Positions 8,476 to 18,194 are shown, numbered from the stretch's first letter. The stretch: DNA of 64,000 nt from Paenalcaligenes sp052103955 (GCA_052103955.1 JBQELO010000002.1:313091-377090), one strand, 5' to 3'. The notes: a model not told the origin generated them from the sequence alone. Program-made: numbers and translations.

Positions 8476-11400
8476 TTAAGCGTTCAGTAATCGACCGGGC
8501 AATCCGTTACGCACCGCGGCACCCGATACGGAATCCACCCACGGGGATCGGCTCGCACGGGTTGGGTCCACAATACCCAAATCGTTAATGTTCACCCCTG
8601 CGGCCAAATCCGAACGATCAGGCTGCGCCGCACCACCAATGGTGTGACTACGTGCACCCAATTCACGGTGACCATAACCGTGCTCTACACCAATCACACC
8701 GCGCATCACACCTGCATGCACCAACACCGTACAAGGCATCACGCCACCGGGGGTTTCCAACCGCGCGCTATCCCCCGTTTGTAAGCCCAGTTTCGCCGCA
8801 TCGTCAGGGTGCACCACCACAGGGTTGTGCGGATGTAAGCCGGTAATACGGGTCGCAATACTGTACGAGTTTTGCAGTGCCGATTTATAGCTTACCAACA
8901 GCAGCGGCCATTCCTCTTGGCTGTACACCGTGCGCATAGGCGTATCGTCTAAGAATGCGGGTGCTTTCCATGTGGCACAGCCCGAGAAGTGCTTACCGGT
9001 CATGGCATTACGTGCGCCGCCTACATGTTCGCTCCACACCCACAGTGGGTCACTAAAGCGGTGGCGTTGCCAATCGTCGTTCCCGGTGTCTTGCGCTGCA
9101 CTCGGCGGTTCATAACGGCCACCACGGCTGTACAACAAAGCCACTTTGCGGATTTCATCGTCTTTCAAAGACGCTTTCATCGCTGGCATCAGGCGGTCTA
9201 CACCCGACATCGCAATGTCTTCGTCTGTGGCATCGCCCACCGCCTTACCACCTAGGTAAGCAATATTCGCCGCGCCACGCAAGAACCAATCTTCAGCACG
9301 CTCTAGTGGTACGGCGTTGCCGTCTTTATCGCGCAAGCCCTCAGGGCCAAAACCGGGCAAGTCCATGGCCTTCGCCAACGCCATCACAAAGCTTTCCATA
9401 CAAATGGGCTGACCATCGGCTGTTTTCGCTTGCTTAGGCTCGATGACTGGCCAACGTGCGGTCATCATCTTCGTAGGTACACCGTTCCACGCCGAGGTCC
9501 AACCCCAGCTTTCGTACATCATGGAGTCCGGCACGATGTAGTCAGCAAACGCGTTACTTTCGTTGATTAGCCCATCAATGGACACAATCAAGGGCAGTTT
9601 TTTAGGGTCAGCCAAATCCTCGCCAAAACGCTCGCGCAGACCAGGCACACCGTACAAAGGGTTAGCCATCCACATAATCATGGCTTTTAAGCTGTATGGG
9701 TAGCCGTGGAAGGTGCTGGCAAACCATTCAGTTGCTAAACCCGGAGCACTTGGGAACCAACCGTCTTGTGCGGGGTACGCCTGACCCTGTTCTTTTTTCT
9801 GTTTGAATTCAGCAGTGCGCTCGTAAGGAATATTACGGCCCAGAGGAATACCTTTAGGCTGAATCTTCCCGTCGAAATTCACTAAGTCATAACGGGGGCC
9901 GGGTGACATATCACGGTAGCCACCACCGTTCATCACATAGCCGCCTTTCCAGTTCAGGTTACCAATCAAGGCGTTCAGGGTTGCCACCGAAAACGCATTG
10001 TAGAAACCCGCACCTGACATCATGCCACCGTGTGCTGTGGCACAGGCCTTACGGCCATGGCTGGAAAACTCGTCTGCTAACCCTGCGATCACATCGGCAT
10101 CAATTCCGCAGTCTTCTGCATAGGTCTCTAGGTCTGTAGAGAACACCTCGGATTTCAACAACTCGTACGCAGTACTAACTTGCAGCGGTTTTCCAGCCGC
10201 TTCTACCGTAGTTTGCACTTCTAACAGTGCAGACTCTTGCATGTTTTTCACTGGCACCATTTCGCCAGCCGCATTCATTACTAAATACGGGTCATCGTCA
10301 CCAAAGGCATCGGCACCACCTATATCCATACCAATGTTAGAGCCACGCAAGTAGCGACCGTAACGGGGGTGGTTAGGTTCGGTAATTACCAACCAACTGG
10401 ATGTCGTAAAGGAAGGCTCACCACTGGCTTTAGCCACCTCAATGCTAGGGTTAGACAGGTAGGCTTTGTTGACGCGGTCGTTTTCCATCAACCAGCGCAT
10501 CATACCCAGCACCAACGCACCATCTGTACCCGGGCGAATAGGCACCCAACGGCCTTGATCACCTGCAGCACGGTTATCCGAGTTGTTCAATACAGGGTCT
10601 ACCACCACGTATTCCAACCTACCTGCTGCACGCCCTTGTGCCAACATACCACCAGTTCGTTTAAATGGGTTACCCGCGTTACCCGGTGCGGTACCAATAA
10701 AGATCACAAACTCCGCATGCGCCAAGTCAGGCTTAGCGTGTGGCATACCACGGTGATCACCAAACAAGGCACCCGAACCCGAACGCCATGAACCGCCACA
10801 GTACGAACCGTGACCCACATAGTTCAAGGTACCGTAGGCATTTTGCCAAAAACGACGTGCCAAGAAGTCACGACCATCGTTCACGCTAACGATGTGACCC
10901 ACTTGATTCACTTTGGCGCCCAATGCTGGGTTATTAGGATCAATAGGGGTTTCCAGATCACGCAAGGCGCGCAAACCATCTACGTGGCCTTCGCCAAATA
11001 AGTCTCCACCCTCTACAACTTCTTGCACCAGCTGTTCAAAGGAAATTGCTTCCCACTGACCACTGTTACGCGGCCCCACACGTTTCATGGGGGTCAACAC
11101 GCGAAAGGGCGAGTTAATTTGATCCAGCGCTGCATTACCACGGCCACAGGCGGTAGAACGCCCAGCTAGCCCTTTATCTTTAAAACGCGACAACCCTACC
11201 AAGCTGTCTTTAAAGCTCACATCCATAGGTAGGTGTGGCTCTGTAGACAGGGGGTTATAGGGGTTACCGGTAACACGAATCACATCACCTGTACGCTTGT
11301 CTACGCGCACACGCACACCACACAAAGTGGTACAGCCCAAACAGCCGGTGTAGCTCACTTGCTGATTAGGGTTCAGGCGCACTTCGCCTGTTGTTTGATC

Positions 11401-11559
11401 AACAATGTATTCAGGCTCGGCAGAGTGCCCGTGCAAACGTTTTTCACCAGTGGGTTTACCCAATACGCTGTCGGCCATACGACCCAAGGTTTGGGAAAAA
11501 CCCGCTACAAAAGCAACCAGACCACCCGCCGCAATGAGTTCACGTCGTTCTATTTTCAT
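8476..11559 (-). CDS. ttrA: Tetrathionate reductase catalytic subunit TtrA
   Basis: This 1027-residue molybdopterin enzyme of the DMSO-reductase family reduces tetrathionate to thiosulfate in the periplasm. A Tat-type signal (IERRELIAAGGLVAF) starts the protein. A [4Fe-4S] motif follows with Cys73, Cys76, Cys80 and Cys138. The likely molybdenum ligand is Cys254 in VGHGSYCGGSWRSG. The molydopterin dinucleotide-binding domain is C-terminal, including TGDSARLETPGGVMPC. Length and motifs fit Salmonella TtrA. It is last in the ttrB-ttrC-ttrA order, 17 bp after ttrC. The usual maturation path needs Tat export and molybdo-bis-MGD, neither of which is encoded in this window. Confidence 0.94.
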   Translation of the reverse strand: MKIERRELIAAGGLVAFVAGFSQTLGRMADSVLGKPTGEKRLHGHSAEPEYIVDQTTGEVRLNPNQQVSYTGCLGCTTLCGVRVRVDKRTGDVIRVTGNPYNPLSTEPHLPMDVSFKDSLVGLSRFKDKGLAGRSTACGRGNAALDQINSPFRVLTPMKRVGPRNSGQWEAISFEQLVQEVVEGGDLFGEGHVDGLRALRDLETPIDPNNPALGAKVNQVGHIVSVNDGRDFLARRFWQNAYGTLNYVGHGSYCGGSWRSGSGALFGDHRGMPHAKPDLAHAEFVIFIGTAPGNAGNPFKRTGGMLAQGRAAGRLEYVVVDPVLNNSDNRAAGDQGRWVPIRPGTDGALVLGMMRWLMENDRVNKAYLSNPSIEVAKASGEPSFTTSSWLVITEPNHPRYGRYLRGSNIGMDIGGADAFGDDDPYLVMNAAGEMVPVKNMQESALLEVQTTVEAAGKPLQVSTAYELLKSEVFSTDLETYAEDCGIDADVIAGLADEFSSHGRKACATAHGGMMSGAGFYNAFSVATLNALIGNLNWKGGYVMNGGGYRDMSPGPRYDLVNFDGKIQPKGIPLGRNIPYERTAEFKQKKEQGQAYPAQDGWFPSAPGLATEWFASTFHGYPYSLKAMIMWMANPLYGVPGLRERFGEDLADPKKLPLIVSIDGLINESNAFADYIVPDSMMYESWGWTSAWNGVPTKMMTARWPVIEPKQAKTADGQPICMESFVMALAKAMDLPGFGPEGLRDKDGNAVPLERAEDWFLRGAANIAYLGGKAVGDATDEDIAMSGVDRLMPAMKASLKDDEIRKVALLYSRGGRYEPPSAAQDTGNDDWQRHRFSDPLWVWSEHVGGARNAMTGKHFSGCATWKAPAFLDDTPMRTVYSQEEWPLLLVSYKSALQNSYSIATRITGLHPHNPVVVHPDDAAKLGLQTGDSARLETPGGVMPCTVLVHAGVMRGVIGVEHGYGHRELGARSHTIGGAAQPDRSDLAAGVNINDLGIVDPTRASRSPWVDSVSGAAVRNGLPGRLLNA

Positions 11560-11576
11560 ATTCGTACTCCTACAAT

Positions 11577-12665
11577 TCAGGCCTGACGGGCATTACCCAA
11601 CTGATTCAATGGCAGCAAAGAGGTAAGGGCGATAAACAAGAACACCCACAAACCTGCTGTACCCACAATGCCTAGCAATCCTTCTGGCCCTAAGGGCAAT
11701 TGGTAGCTGTAGTAACCAGCACCGGTCTTAGGCACTTCTTGCCCACCGATGAAAATGCTCCAACGCATCATCCACGTAGAGTGCAGGGCCAACAAACCAA
11801 TCAGCAAACCCGAGCCTGGGCGCTTCCATGCCAACAAGAAGGTGATGACTGTCGCCAATACTGCCCACGCTGCCGCTAAACGCCAGTTTTCTGCGGGTGC
11901 CACTTCAGCCAACGCCGCGCTGTGTACAGGCGACCAGCCGCTTAGTGCGATCACCAACCACAACACGCCTACTGCTAGCGCACACAACTGACTTACGGCC
12001 AGCCAACGCGAGGCTTTCTGCACAATCCGCGTATCGGGTCTGGACATCATGCGATTAAAGATCAGCACCATACCCAAAGCACCCGCCATCGCGGTCACCA
12101 CAAACTGCACTGGCAAGAGCGGGGTGTTCCACAGGGGTCTAGACGCTACCACCATCACTTCCGCACCGGTATACAAGGCCACCAAGATGGCACCAATGGT
12201 GGTGATCACAGCAGCAATACCTAACGCTTTGGGGCTTTCATGCCCACCTAAGGACAGCCATCTAGCAATAGGGGCGTAGCGCGTAGGCTGCGCACCGGTT
12301 TTTGCTAGCAAAGGACGCCATGCCAACCAGCTATACAGCAGCAAACCACCTACATACACAGGGATAAATACCGCCCCCCATGCCATCCAGGATTTGGGGT
12401 TGAAGTGCAGGTAAAAATTCAAAAATCGTCCGGGCTGGTGCAAGTCGGCCAACAAGGCCACCGGAGCGCTAATCCCACACACCACCGCAACGGCTAGCGA
12501 CAAGTTTGCAATACCGCCCCACGATGGGCGTTTAAATACAATGCCGGGCAGCGACAGTAAAAAGCCGCAGTACGACAAGCCAATTAAGAAGAAGTACTGT
12601 ACCGCCCAGGGCAACCAAGCTACTTCGCGGGAAACGTTAATGGTTTCTACAATTTGGGTATACAT
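11577..12665 (-). CDS. ttrC: Tetrathionate reductase membrane subunit TtrC (NrfD family)
   Basis: This 362-residue integral membrane protein has about nine hydrophobic helices. The first spans VQYFFLIGLSYCGFLLSLPG and the last VGTAGLWVFLFIALTSLLPL. It belongs to the NrfD/PsrC quinol-oxidising family and should anchor TtrA-TtrB to the membrane and feed them electrons from quinol. The conserved motif ADLHQPGRFLNFYLHFNPKS after the second helix is typical of NrfD-like subunits. It sits 15 bp after ttrB and 17 bp before ttrA, clearly in one operon. It is slightly longer than the family norm but shows no defect. Confidence 0.92.
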   Translation of the reverse strand: MYTQIVETINVSREVAWLPWAVQYFFLIGLSYCGFLLSLPGIVFKRPSWGGIANLSLAVAVVCGISAPVALLADLHQPGRFLNFYLHFNPKSWMAWGAVFIPVYVGGLLLYSWLAWRPLLAKTGAQPTRYAPIARWLSLGGHESPKALGIAAVITTIGAILVALYTGAEVMVVASRPLWNTPLLPVQFVVTAMAGALGMVLIFNRMMSRPDTRIVQKASRWLAVSQLCALAVGVLWLVIALSGWSPVHSAALAEVAPAENWRLAAAWAVLATVITFLLAWKRPGSGLLIGLLALHSTWMMRWSIFIGGQEVPKTGAGYYSYQLPLGPEGLLGIVGTAGLWVFLFIALTSLLPLNQLGNARQA

Positions 12666-12680
12666 GGCAGGCTCCAGAAC

Positions 12681-13568
12681 TTAAAGAGAAGCACGAGGTT
12701 TCCACAAGGCGGCTTCACCTACCACCTTGCCTTGGAATTTCTCGTCCAACCCTATGTAAAACACCTGTGGGTCTGTACCCGCCTCAGGTTTCAGTACTTT
12801 CAACTCATCTTTAGAGGCCTGCAGCAAGTGATTTAACTCGCCATCAGGGTCGTTCAAGTCACCAAAAATACGTGCGCCGCCCACACAGGTTTCCACACAG
12901 GCAGGTAACAAACCGGCCTCTAGCCTGTGCGCACAGAAGGTGCATTTATCGGCTTTACCAGTATGGTGATTAATGAAACGTGCATCGTAAGGACAGGCTT
13001 GTACACAGTAAGCACAGCCCACGCAGCGGTCGCTGTCCACCAGCACCAAGCCGTCTTCTTGTTTGAAGGTGGCCCCCACTGGGCACACGGGCACACAGGG
13101 TGGGTTGTCACAGTGGTTACACAACCTAGGCAACACGTAGGTACCTGCAGGCTGATCTTCGCCCTCTAGCGCTACGCTGTAGGTGGATACCACGGTACGG
13201 AAGCTGCCTTCGGGTACCGCGTTTTCCTGAATACAGGACACCGTACAGGCCTGACAGCCAATGCATTTACGCACATCTACCAGCATGGCCCAACGGTGCT
13301 TATTTTGCTCATCAGCCATGGCGGGAGTGGGTAATGCAACGGCGGCAGCCGTAACCACTGGAATACCCCGTAAAAAGGCACGACGACCCGCATCGGGCTG
13401 TGGTGCCTGACTTGCACAGGAGCGTGCTGCCCCTTGGCAGCCTGAAGTAGAAACACTGGCGGCGGGTGCGGCGCTTTGCAGCGACTCGGCTCGTGCCTTG
13501 CGCGAGAAAAAACGGATTATGCTCTGGCGCGGTGTGGCACCGGTGTTGGCTTCTGGACTAGGGCTCAT
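12681..13568 (-). CDS. ttrB: Tetrathionate reductase iron-sulfur subunit TtrB
   Basis: This 295-residue ferredoxin-type electron-transfer subunit carries four cysteine clusters for four [4Fe-4S] centres: CIGCQACTVSC, CNHCDNPPCVPVCP, CVGCAYCVQACP and CTFCAHRLEAGLLPACVETC. It relays electrons from TtrC to TtrA. A Tat-like motif GRRAFLRG is at residues 61-68, unusually far from the N-terminus. The first 60 residues are low complexity and include two extra cysteines. No in-frame Met lies between residue 1 and the Tat motif, so the long leader is probably real unless a GTG or TTG is used. From residue 90 onward it matches Salmonella TtrB closely by recall. First gene of the ttrBCA operon. Confidence 0.94.
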   Translation of the reverse strand: MSPSPEANTGATPRQSIIRFFSRKARAESLQSAAPAASVSTSGCQGAARSCASQAPQPDAGRRAFLRGIPVVTAAAVALPTPAMADEQNKHRWAMLVDVRKCIGCQACTVSCIQENAVPEGSFRTVVSTYSVALEGEDQPAGTYVLPRLCNHCDNPPCVPVCPVGATFKQEDGLVLVDSDRCVGCAYCVQACPYDARFINHHTGKADKCTFCAHRLEAGLLPACVETCVGGARIFGDLNDPDGELNHLLQASKDELKVLKPEAGTDPQVFYIGLDEKFQGKVVGEAALWKPRASL

Positions 13569-13899
13569 AGAACTCTCCTGACATCATTGCTTACACTACC
13601 CGCAACGTTTTGATTTATTGTAAAAATCAGCGCGGTTCTGTGCGTTATGGTCAGAATACGAGTTGGCCCCTACGCCAACTATAACTACTAAACCTTACCT
13701 CAGTAGATGAAAGTACCTATATAGAAAACCCTTAATCCGCTCAAGCCTATAAGCCATCACGTATTAAGGGTTTTAGGGTACTACGCTGGTCTACACATGA
13801 GAATGAGCAAAGCTTGATACTGCTCAATATGTAGTCAACTATATAACGTTCATTTATCCCTACAAAAAGTAAGGAATAGGCCCTGCCCGGGCCTAGAGC
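13569..13899. promoter_or_regulatory. 331-bp ttrB upstream region with inverted repeat
   Basis: This stretch must hold the ttrBCA promoter (reading left) and the 3' flank of the aminotransferase gene. It has perfect 12-bp inverted arms AAAACCCTTAAT (13725-13736) and ATTAAGGGTTTT (13763-13774) with 26 bases between. They lie about 155-205 bp upstream of the ttrB start, a plausible place for a TtrR site, though that is inference. No open frame of note is present. Confidence 0.5.
13878..13894 (-). terminator. Short GC-rich hairpin after the aminotransferase gene
   Basis: Arms AGGCCC and GGGCCT with a 5-base loop sit just past the stop of the minus-strand aminotransferase gene. Only an interrupted T-rich stretch follows on that strand, so it is a weak terminator candidate. 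Confidence 0.4.
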
Positions 13900-15093
13900 T
13901 TAGCGGCTGCGTACTTCAGTAATGATCGCATCCAACTCAGACAAGGCTAAAGCCAGCTCGTCTTCCGTCACGTTCAGCGCAGGCATAAAGCGCAGCAATT
14001 CTGGACGCGGCGCATTCAACAACATGCCGTGTGGTTCACGATTGCGGGCAGCCAACACAATAGCAGCGCCATCAGGACGGTCCATTTTCAACGCGCGCAG
14101 CAAGCCCAAACCACGCTCGCCATTCATGCCCCATTTGTCGCTCAATGCGTTCAAGCCATCAGACAGTTGTTTGCTACGTGCTTGCACGGATTCCATAAAG
14201 CCAGGTGCCGCCAAGGTATCAAACACGGCCAAACCCGCCGCTGCCATCACAGGGTTACCGCCGTAAGTACCGCCTTGTTCGCCATGGGCAAAGCAGGATG
14301 CAGACTCGGTTGCACACAAAGCCGCCAGAGGAATACCGCCACCAATACCTTTGGCCAATGTCATCACATCAGGCTCGATGCCAGAGTGCTGGTAGGCAAA
14401 CATTTCACCGGTACGACCCATACCGGTTTGCACTTCGTCCACGATCAACAGCATATTGTTTTCGTGAGTCAGCGCACGCAGTTGTTGCATGAATTCTTTG
14501 GTCGCCGCAATCACACCGCCTTCACCTTGCACGGGCTCCAGCATCACCGCAACGGTTTTGTCGTCGATCAGCGCTTTAACGGAATCAATGTCGTTCAGAA
14601 TGGCTTTAGGGAAACCTTCAACCTGAGGGGCGAACATAGTGTCCCAACCCTCTTTACCGGATGCCGACATGGTCGCAATCGTACGGCCGTGGAAACCATG
14701 GTCAAAGGTAATGATTTTGTAGGAACCGTTACGGTTCACTTTGCCCCATTTACGGGCCAGCTTAATCGCGCCTTCATTGGCTTCGCCACCGCTGTTCGCA
14801 AAGAACACGCGGTCAAAACACGATGCACCCGTCAAACGCTTCGCCAACTCCATAGAAGGCTCGTTGTAAAACGCAGGCGATGGGTTCATCAATTTTTGCG
14901 CTTGCTCGTGCATCGCATCAACAATCACTTTAGGGCTGTGACCCAATGCGTTCACCGCCCAACCCTGAATCATATCCAGGTATCGCTTGCCATTATGGTC
15001 TTCCAGCCAGGAACCCTGACCTCGAACAAAAACCAGCTCCGGGCGAGCTGTAATATCCATAAGCGCCTTGGCACCGGACCGATCAAATTGCAT
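13900..15093 (-). CDS. argD: Acetylornithine aminotransferase family enzyme
   Basis: This 397-residue class-III PLP aminotransferase is read from ATG 15093. An upstream in-frame ATG at 15216 would add 41 residues unlike the family, so the shorter start beginning MQFDRSGAKALMDI is preferred; it matches Alcaligenaceae homologues by recall. Motifs are FFANSGGEANEGAIKLARKW (PLP phosphate region), VEGFP and MLEPVQGEGGV, then LLIVDEVQTGMGRTG (Asp contacting the PLP nitrogen) and the Schiff-base lysine in DVMTLAKGIGGGIP. It should transfer the amino group of N-acetylornithine to 2-oxoglutarate in arginine synthesis or breakdown. Succinylornithine or ornithine aminotransferase activity cannot be excluded. 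No arg genes adjoin it. Confidence 0.85.
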   Translation of the reverse strand: MQFDRSGAKALMDITARPELVFVRGQGSWLEDHNGKRYLDMIQGWAVNALGHSPKVIVDAMHEQAQKLMNPSPAFYNEPSMELAKRLTGASCFDRVFFANSGGEANEGAIKLARKWGKVNRNGSYKIITFDHGFHGRTIATMSASGKEGWDTMFAPQVEGFPKAILNDIDSVKALIDDKTVAVMLEPVQGEGGVIAATKEFMQQLRALTHENNMLLIVDEVQTGMGRTGEMFAYQHSGIEPDVMTLAKGIGGGIPLAALCATESASCFAHGEQGGTYGGNPVMAAAGLAVFDTLAAPGFMESVQARSKQLSDGLNALSDKWGMNGERGLGLLRALKMDRPDGAAIVLAARNREPHGMLLNAPRPELLRFMPALNVTEDELALALSELDAIITEVRSR

Positions 15094-15316
15094 AACGGCA
15101 AACCCTATAGGTAAAGAATGTGGGCAGGTAAAAATGTAGCCCCACAATGGACAAAAGCCCTTGTTTAGTTTTACGTAAACAAAGGCATTAGCGCGCACGG
15201 TAAAAGCACCATGCAATTATGCATAATTTACCGCTACAGCGCAGAAATGCAAGAGAAACCGCGTGTTTGCCACCTATGTGGCACCCAGACGCTACGCATG
15301 CGCCACACCCGCACAC

Positions 15317-16495
15317 TTAAAACGAGTCTTGCTCGTCTTCCCAGCCGGCTAACGACAATTGTTGGGGGGCTTCATCCAAGCGTCTGGCCTCGTCTTCGGG
15401 CACCAAATTACTGGCTTTAACACCAAACAATCGTAAGGCTGGCTTATCAAACGGTACGCGTCGTAAACACTGGCCCGCCGCCGCATGAATATCCGCCGCC
15501 TCTAGTACCGGAACTTCCATGCTTCGATCACGCGTAACGGTGCTGAAATCATGAAAACGCACTTTGATGCCTATGGTTTGGGCACGCACTTTTTTGCGCC
15601 GCAAATCGGCCTCTAACTGCTGGCACAAGCGCTTAAACACCGCTGATAACTTCTGCTTATCTTGGCGCACATGCAAATTTCGCTCGAAAGTGGTTTCGCG
15701 GCTAATAGACTTAGGCTCGGGGCTAAGGTCTAAATCGCGATCGTCCTTACCTTGCGCCACGCGGCTTAGCCACTGTGCATAACTTAAACCAAAGTGCTGT
15801 TGCAGCAACGCAGGGGGCGTGGCCGCCAGTTCACCAATAGTATGTATGTCTAATTCTTGTAATTTCAGGTGCGCCTTAGGGCCTACACCGTTAATTTTAT
15901 TCACCGCCAACGGCCAGATGCGCGTAGGCACATCTTCTAGGGTTAAGAGGGTGTAGCCATTGGGTTTGTTTAACTCAGACGCTATCTTAGACAGCAGCTT
16001 ATTGGGCGTAATACCAATAGAACAGGTAAGCCCTGTGGCTTCCCACACCTTGTCTTTTAAACGCTGAGCCAAGGTAGCGCTGTCTTCGGGCAGATGACTA
16101 AGGTCTATATAGATCTCGTCAATGCCACGGTTTTCTATACGATCAGACACCGTCGCCACCGCCGCCTTAAATAAGGCCGAGTAATGTCGGTACGCATCAA
16201 AGTCTGATGGCAACAAATACGCTTGGGGAGCAAGTTCTGCCGCTTTCATCAGCCCCATCGCAGAAAACACCCCAAACGCACGTGCCTCGTAGGTAGAGGT
16301 GGTGACTACCCCTCTGCCAGTGTAATCCCCTAGTCGGGCATAACGCCGCTCGCCAGATGGTAGAGTGGTAGGGGCATCGGCACTACGTCCACCTATCACC
16401 ACCGCCTCTCCACGCAAATCCGGATAGCGCAACAATTCTACGGATGCATAAAATGCATCCATATCGAGGTGGGCTATGCGTTTTAGGCTACTCAT
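15317..16495 (-). CDS. dinB: DNA polymerase IV (Y-family)
   Basis: This 392-residue translesion polymerase has the Y-family catalytic core: HLDMDAFYASVEL at the N-terminus (first metal-binding Asp), the steric-gate region YEARAFGVFSAM, the second acidic pair in RGIDEIYIDLSHL, and SIGITPNKLLSKIASELNKP. A helix-hairpin-helix region (VNKINGVGPKAHLKLQELDI) and a little-finger domain with ISRETTFERNLH follow. The C-terminus, ending in LSLAGWEDEQDSF, resembles a beta-clamp-binding tail (QLSLAGW). It copies past damaged bases with low fidelity. It is encoded alone, with no LexA box that I could confirm upstream. Confidence 0.93.
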   Translation of the reverse strand: MSSLKRIAHLDMDAFYASVELLRYPDLRGEAVVIGGRSADAPTTLPSGERRYARLGDYTGRGVVTTSTYEARAFGVFSAMGLMKAAELAPQAYLLPSDFDAYRHYSALFKAAVATVSDRIENRGIDEIYIDLSHLPEDSATLAQRLKDKVWEATGLTCSIGITPNKLLSKIASELNKPNGYTLLTLEDVPTRIWPLAVNKINGVGPKAHLKLQELDIHTIGELAATPPALLQQHFGLSYAQWLSRVAQGKDDRDLDLSPEPKSISRETTFERNLHVRQDKQKLSAVFKRLCQQLEADLRRKKVRAQTIGIKVRFHDFSTVTRDRSMEVPVLEAADIHAAAGQCLRRVPFDKPALRLFGVKASNLVPEDEARRLDEAPQQLSLAGWEDEQDSF

Positions 16496-16619
16496 CTTTA
16501 CGGTACATCAAATAACTGGTTATTTGGTTAAGCCATAATAAACGTTGACGTTGATATATAGCCTAAGGCACTATTGCCGCATTCCATCTGTCAGCAAACT
16601 GTCAGGAGACACACCAAAA

Positions 16620-18194
16620 ATGCGTCAAAAAATACTGATTTCCGCACTGGCCGCACTGATGTTGGCCCCCGTTGCGTTGAATGCTAAAACCTTGCGCTGG
16701 GCAAGCCAAGGCGACATTCTTACTTTAGATCCACACGCCCAAAATGAAGGCATGACCATTGCTGCCAGCAGCTATGTGTACGAGCCTTTGGTGGACTACG
16801 ACAAAGATTTTAACGTGGTACCCGGCCTAGCAGTAAGCTGGGAGCAGCCAGACGCCCAAACGTGGCGTCTAAAATTGCGTGAAGGCGTGACCTTTCACGA
16901 TGGCGCCCCCTTTACTGCCGATGATGCCAAGTTCTCGCTAGAACGCGCGATGGCCCCCACTTCTAACTACAAAGCCTACGTAAACGGCATTAAAGAAGTG
17001 AAAAAGGTAGATGACTACACTATAGACATCATTACCGACGGCCCTAACCCCATTTTGCTGCGTCAGTTAACCAACTTGTTCATCATGAACAAAGCGTGGT
17101 CTGAAAAAAACAATGCGCAGCAGCCGCAAGACTTTAACGCCAACCAAGAAACCTTCTCGGCACGTAACACGAACGGTACCGGCCCCTACAAGCTGGAAAG
17201 CCGTGACGTGGATATTCGTACTACCTACGTAGAAAACGAAAACTGGTGGGGCAAAGACACCAAACCCGGTAACGTCACCCGCGTGGTCTTCACACCTATC
17301 AAACAAAACGCCACACGTACCGCCGCCCTGTTGTCTGGCGAAGTGGACTTTGTTCTGGACCCACCGGCACAAGATTTACAGCGCTTACGTCAACAAGCCA
17401 AAATTGTAGAAGGTAACGAATACCGCACCATCTACCTAGGCTTGGATCAAAGCAGCCCAGAACTCAAATACAGTTCTATTAAAGGCAAAAACCCATTTGC
17501 CGATGCACGCGTGCGTGAGGCTCTGTACGTCGCCATTGATACGGATGCCATCAAACGTGCCGTTATGCGTGGCTCATCGCTGCCAACGGGCACCATGATT
17601 GCACCACAAGTACACGGTTACGATGCGGCATTGGCTGAACGTGTGCCCTACGATCTAGAGCGTGCCAAAACATTGCTAACCGAAGCCGGTTATGGCCCGA
17701 ACGAGCTTAGCTTTACGCTGGATTGCCCGAACAACCGTTACATCAATGACGAAGCTATCTGCCAAGCCATTGTTGCCATGTGGGCCAAAGCGGGTGTGAA
17801 AGCCTCGTTGAACACCATGCCGCGCGCCACCTACATGCCAAAAATACAAAACGCCGACACCAGTGCCTACATGTTCGGCTGGGGCGTACCTACCTTTGAC
17901 GCACTGTACACACTGCAAAGTCTGATTCACAGCAAAGGCGAGGGCGCAGACGGCTCCTTTAACTTTGGCGGCTACAACAACGCTGAAGTAGATGCCCTGA
18001 TCGACAACATTAAGGTTGAAACCGACGACGCCAAACGTACGGCGCAAATTCAAGAAGTGCTGAAAATTCACGCTCAAGAATTCGGTCACATCCCTCTGCA
18101 TGACCAAGTGATTCCTTGGGCTATGGGCAAAAACGTGGACGTGATCCACCGTGCCGACAACCGTCTGACACCGCAATGGGTCACCATCCAATAA
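16620..18194 (+). CDS. dppA: Dipeptide/oligopeptide ABC transporter substrate-binding protein
   Basis: This 524-residue SBP_bac_5 family protein is read from ATG 16620, where AGGAGA lies 11 bases upstream and a clear signal peptide follows (RQKILISALAALMLAPVALN, cleavage after NAKT region). An earlier in-frame start would put the signal 25 residues inside. Family features are RWASQGDILTLDPHAQNE, YEPLVDYDKDFNVVPGLAVS and LREGVTFHDGAPFTADDAKF. It should bind peptides in the periplasm and deliver them to the DppBC permease encoded next. The exact ligand (dipeptide, oligopeptide, glutathione, nickel complex) cannot be read from sequence. The dppABCDF order supports a peptide role. Confidence 0.88.
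   Translation: MRQKILISALAALMLAPVALNAKTLRWASQGDILTLDPHAQNEGMTIAASSYVYEPLVDYDKDFNVVPGLAVSWEQPDAQTWRLKLREGVTFHDGAPFTADDAKFSLERAMAPTSNYKAYVNGIKEVKKVDDYTIDIITDGPNPILLRQLTNLFIMNKAWSEKNNAQQPQDFNANQETFSARNTNGTGPYKLESRDVDIRTTYVENENWWGKDTKPGNVTRVVFTPIKQNATRTAALLSGEVDFVLDPPAQDLQRLRQQAKIVEGNEYRTIYLGLDQSSPELKYSSIKGKNPFADARVREALYVAIDTDAIKRAVMRGSSLPTGTMIAPQVHGYDAALAERVPYDLERAKTLLTEAGYGPNELSFTLDCPNNRYINDEAICQAIVAMWAKAGVKASLNTMPRATYMPKIQNADTSAYMFGWGVPTFDALYTLQSLIHSKGEGADGSFNFGGYNNAEVDALIDNIKVETDDAKRTAQIQEVLKIHAQEFGHIPLHDQVIPWAMGKNVDVIHRADNRLTPQWVTIQ

Noticed and set aside
14029..15114. 361-codon open frame opposite the acetylornithine aminotransferase gene
   Set aside because: It is a reverse-strand shadow: the product is rich in His, Cys and Arg with no family likeness, while the opposite strand has clear PLP-enzyme motifs.
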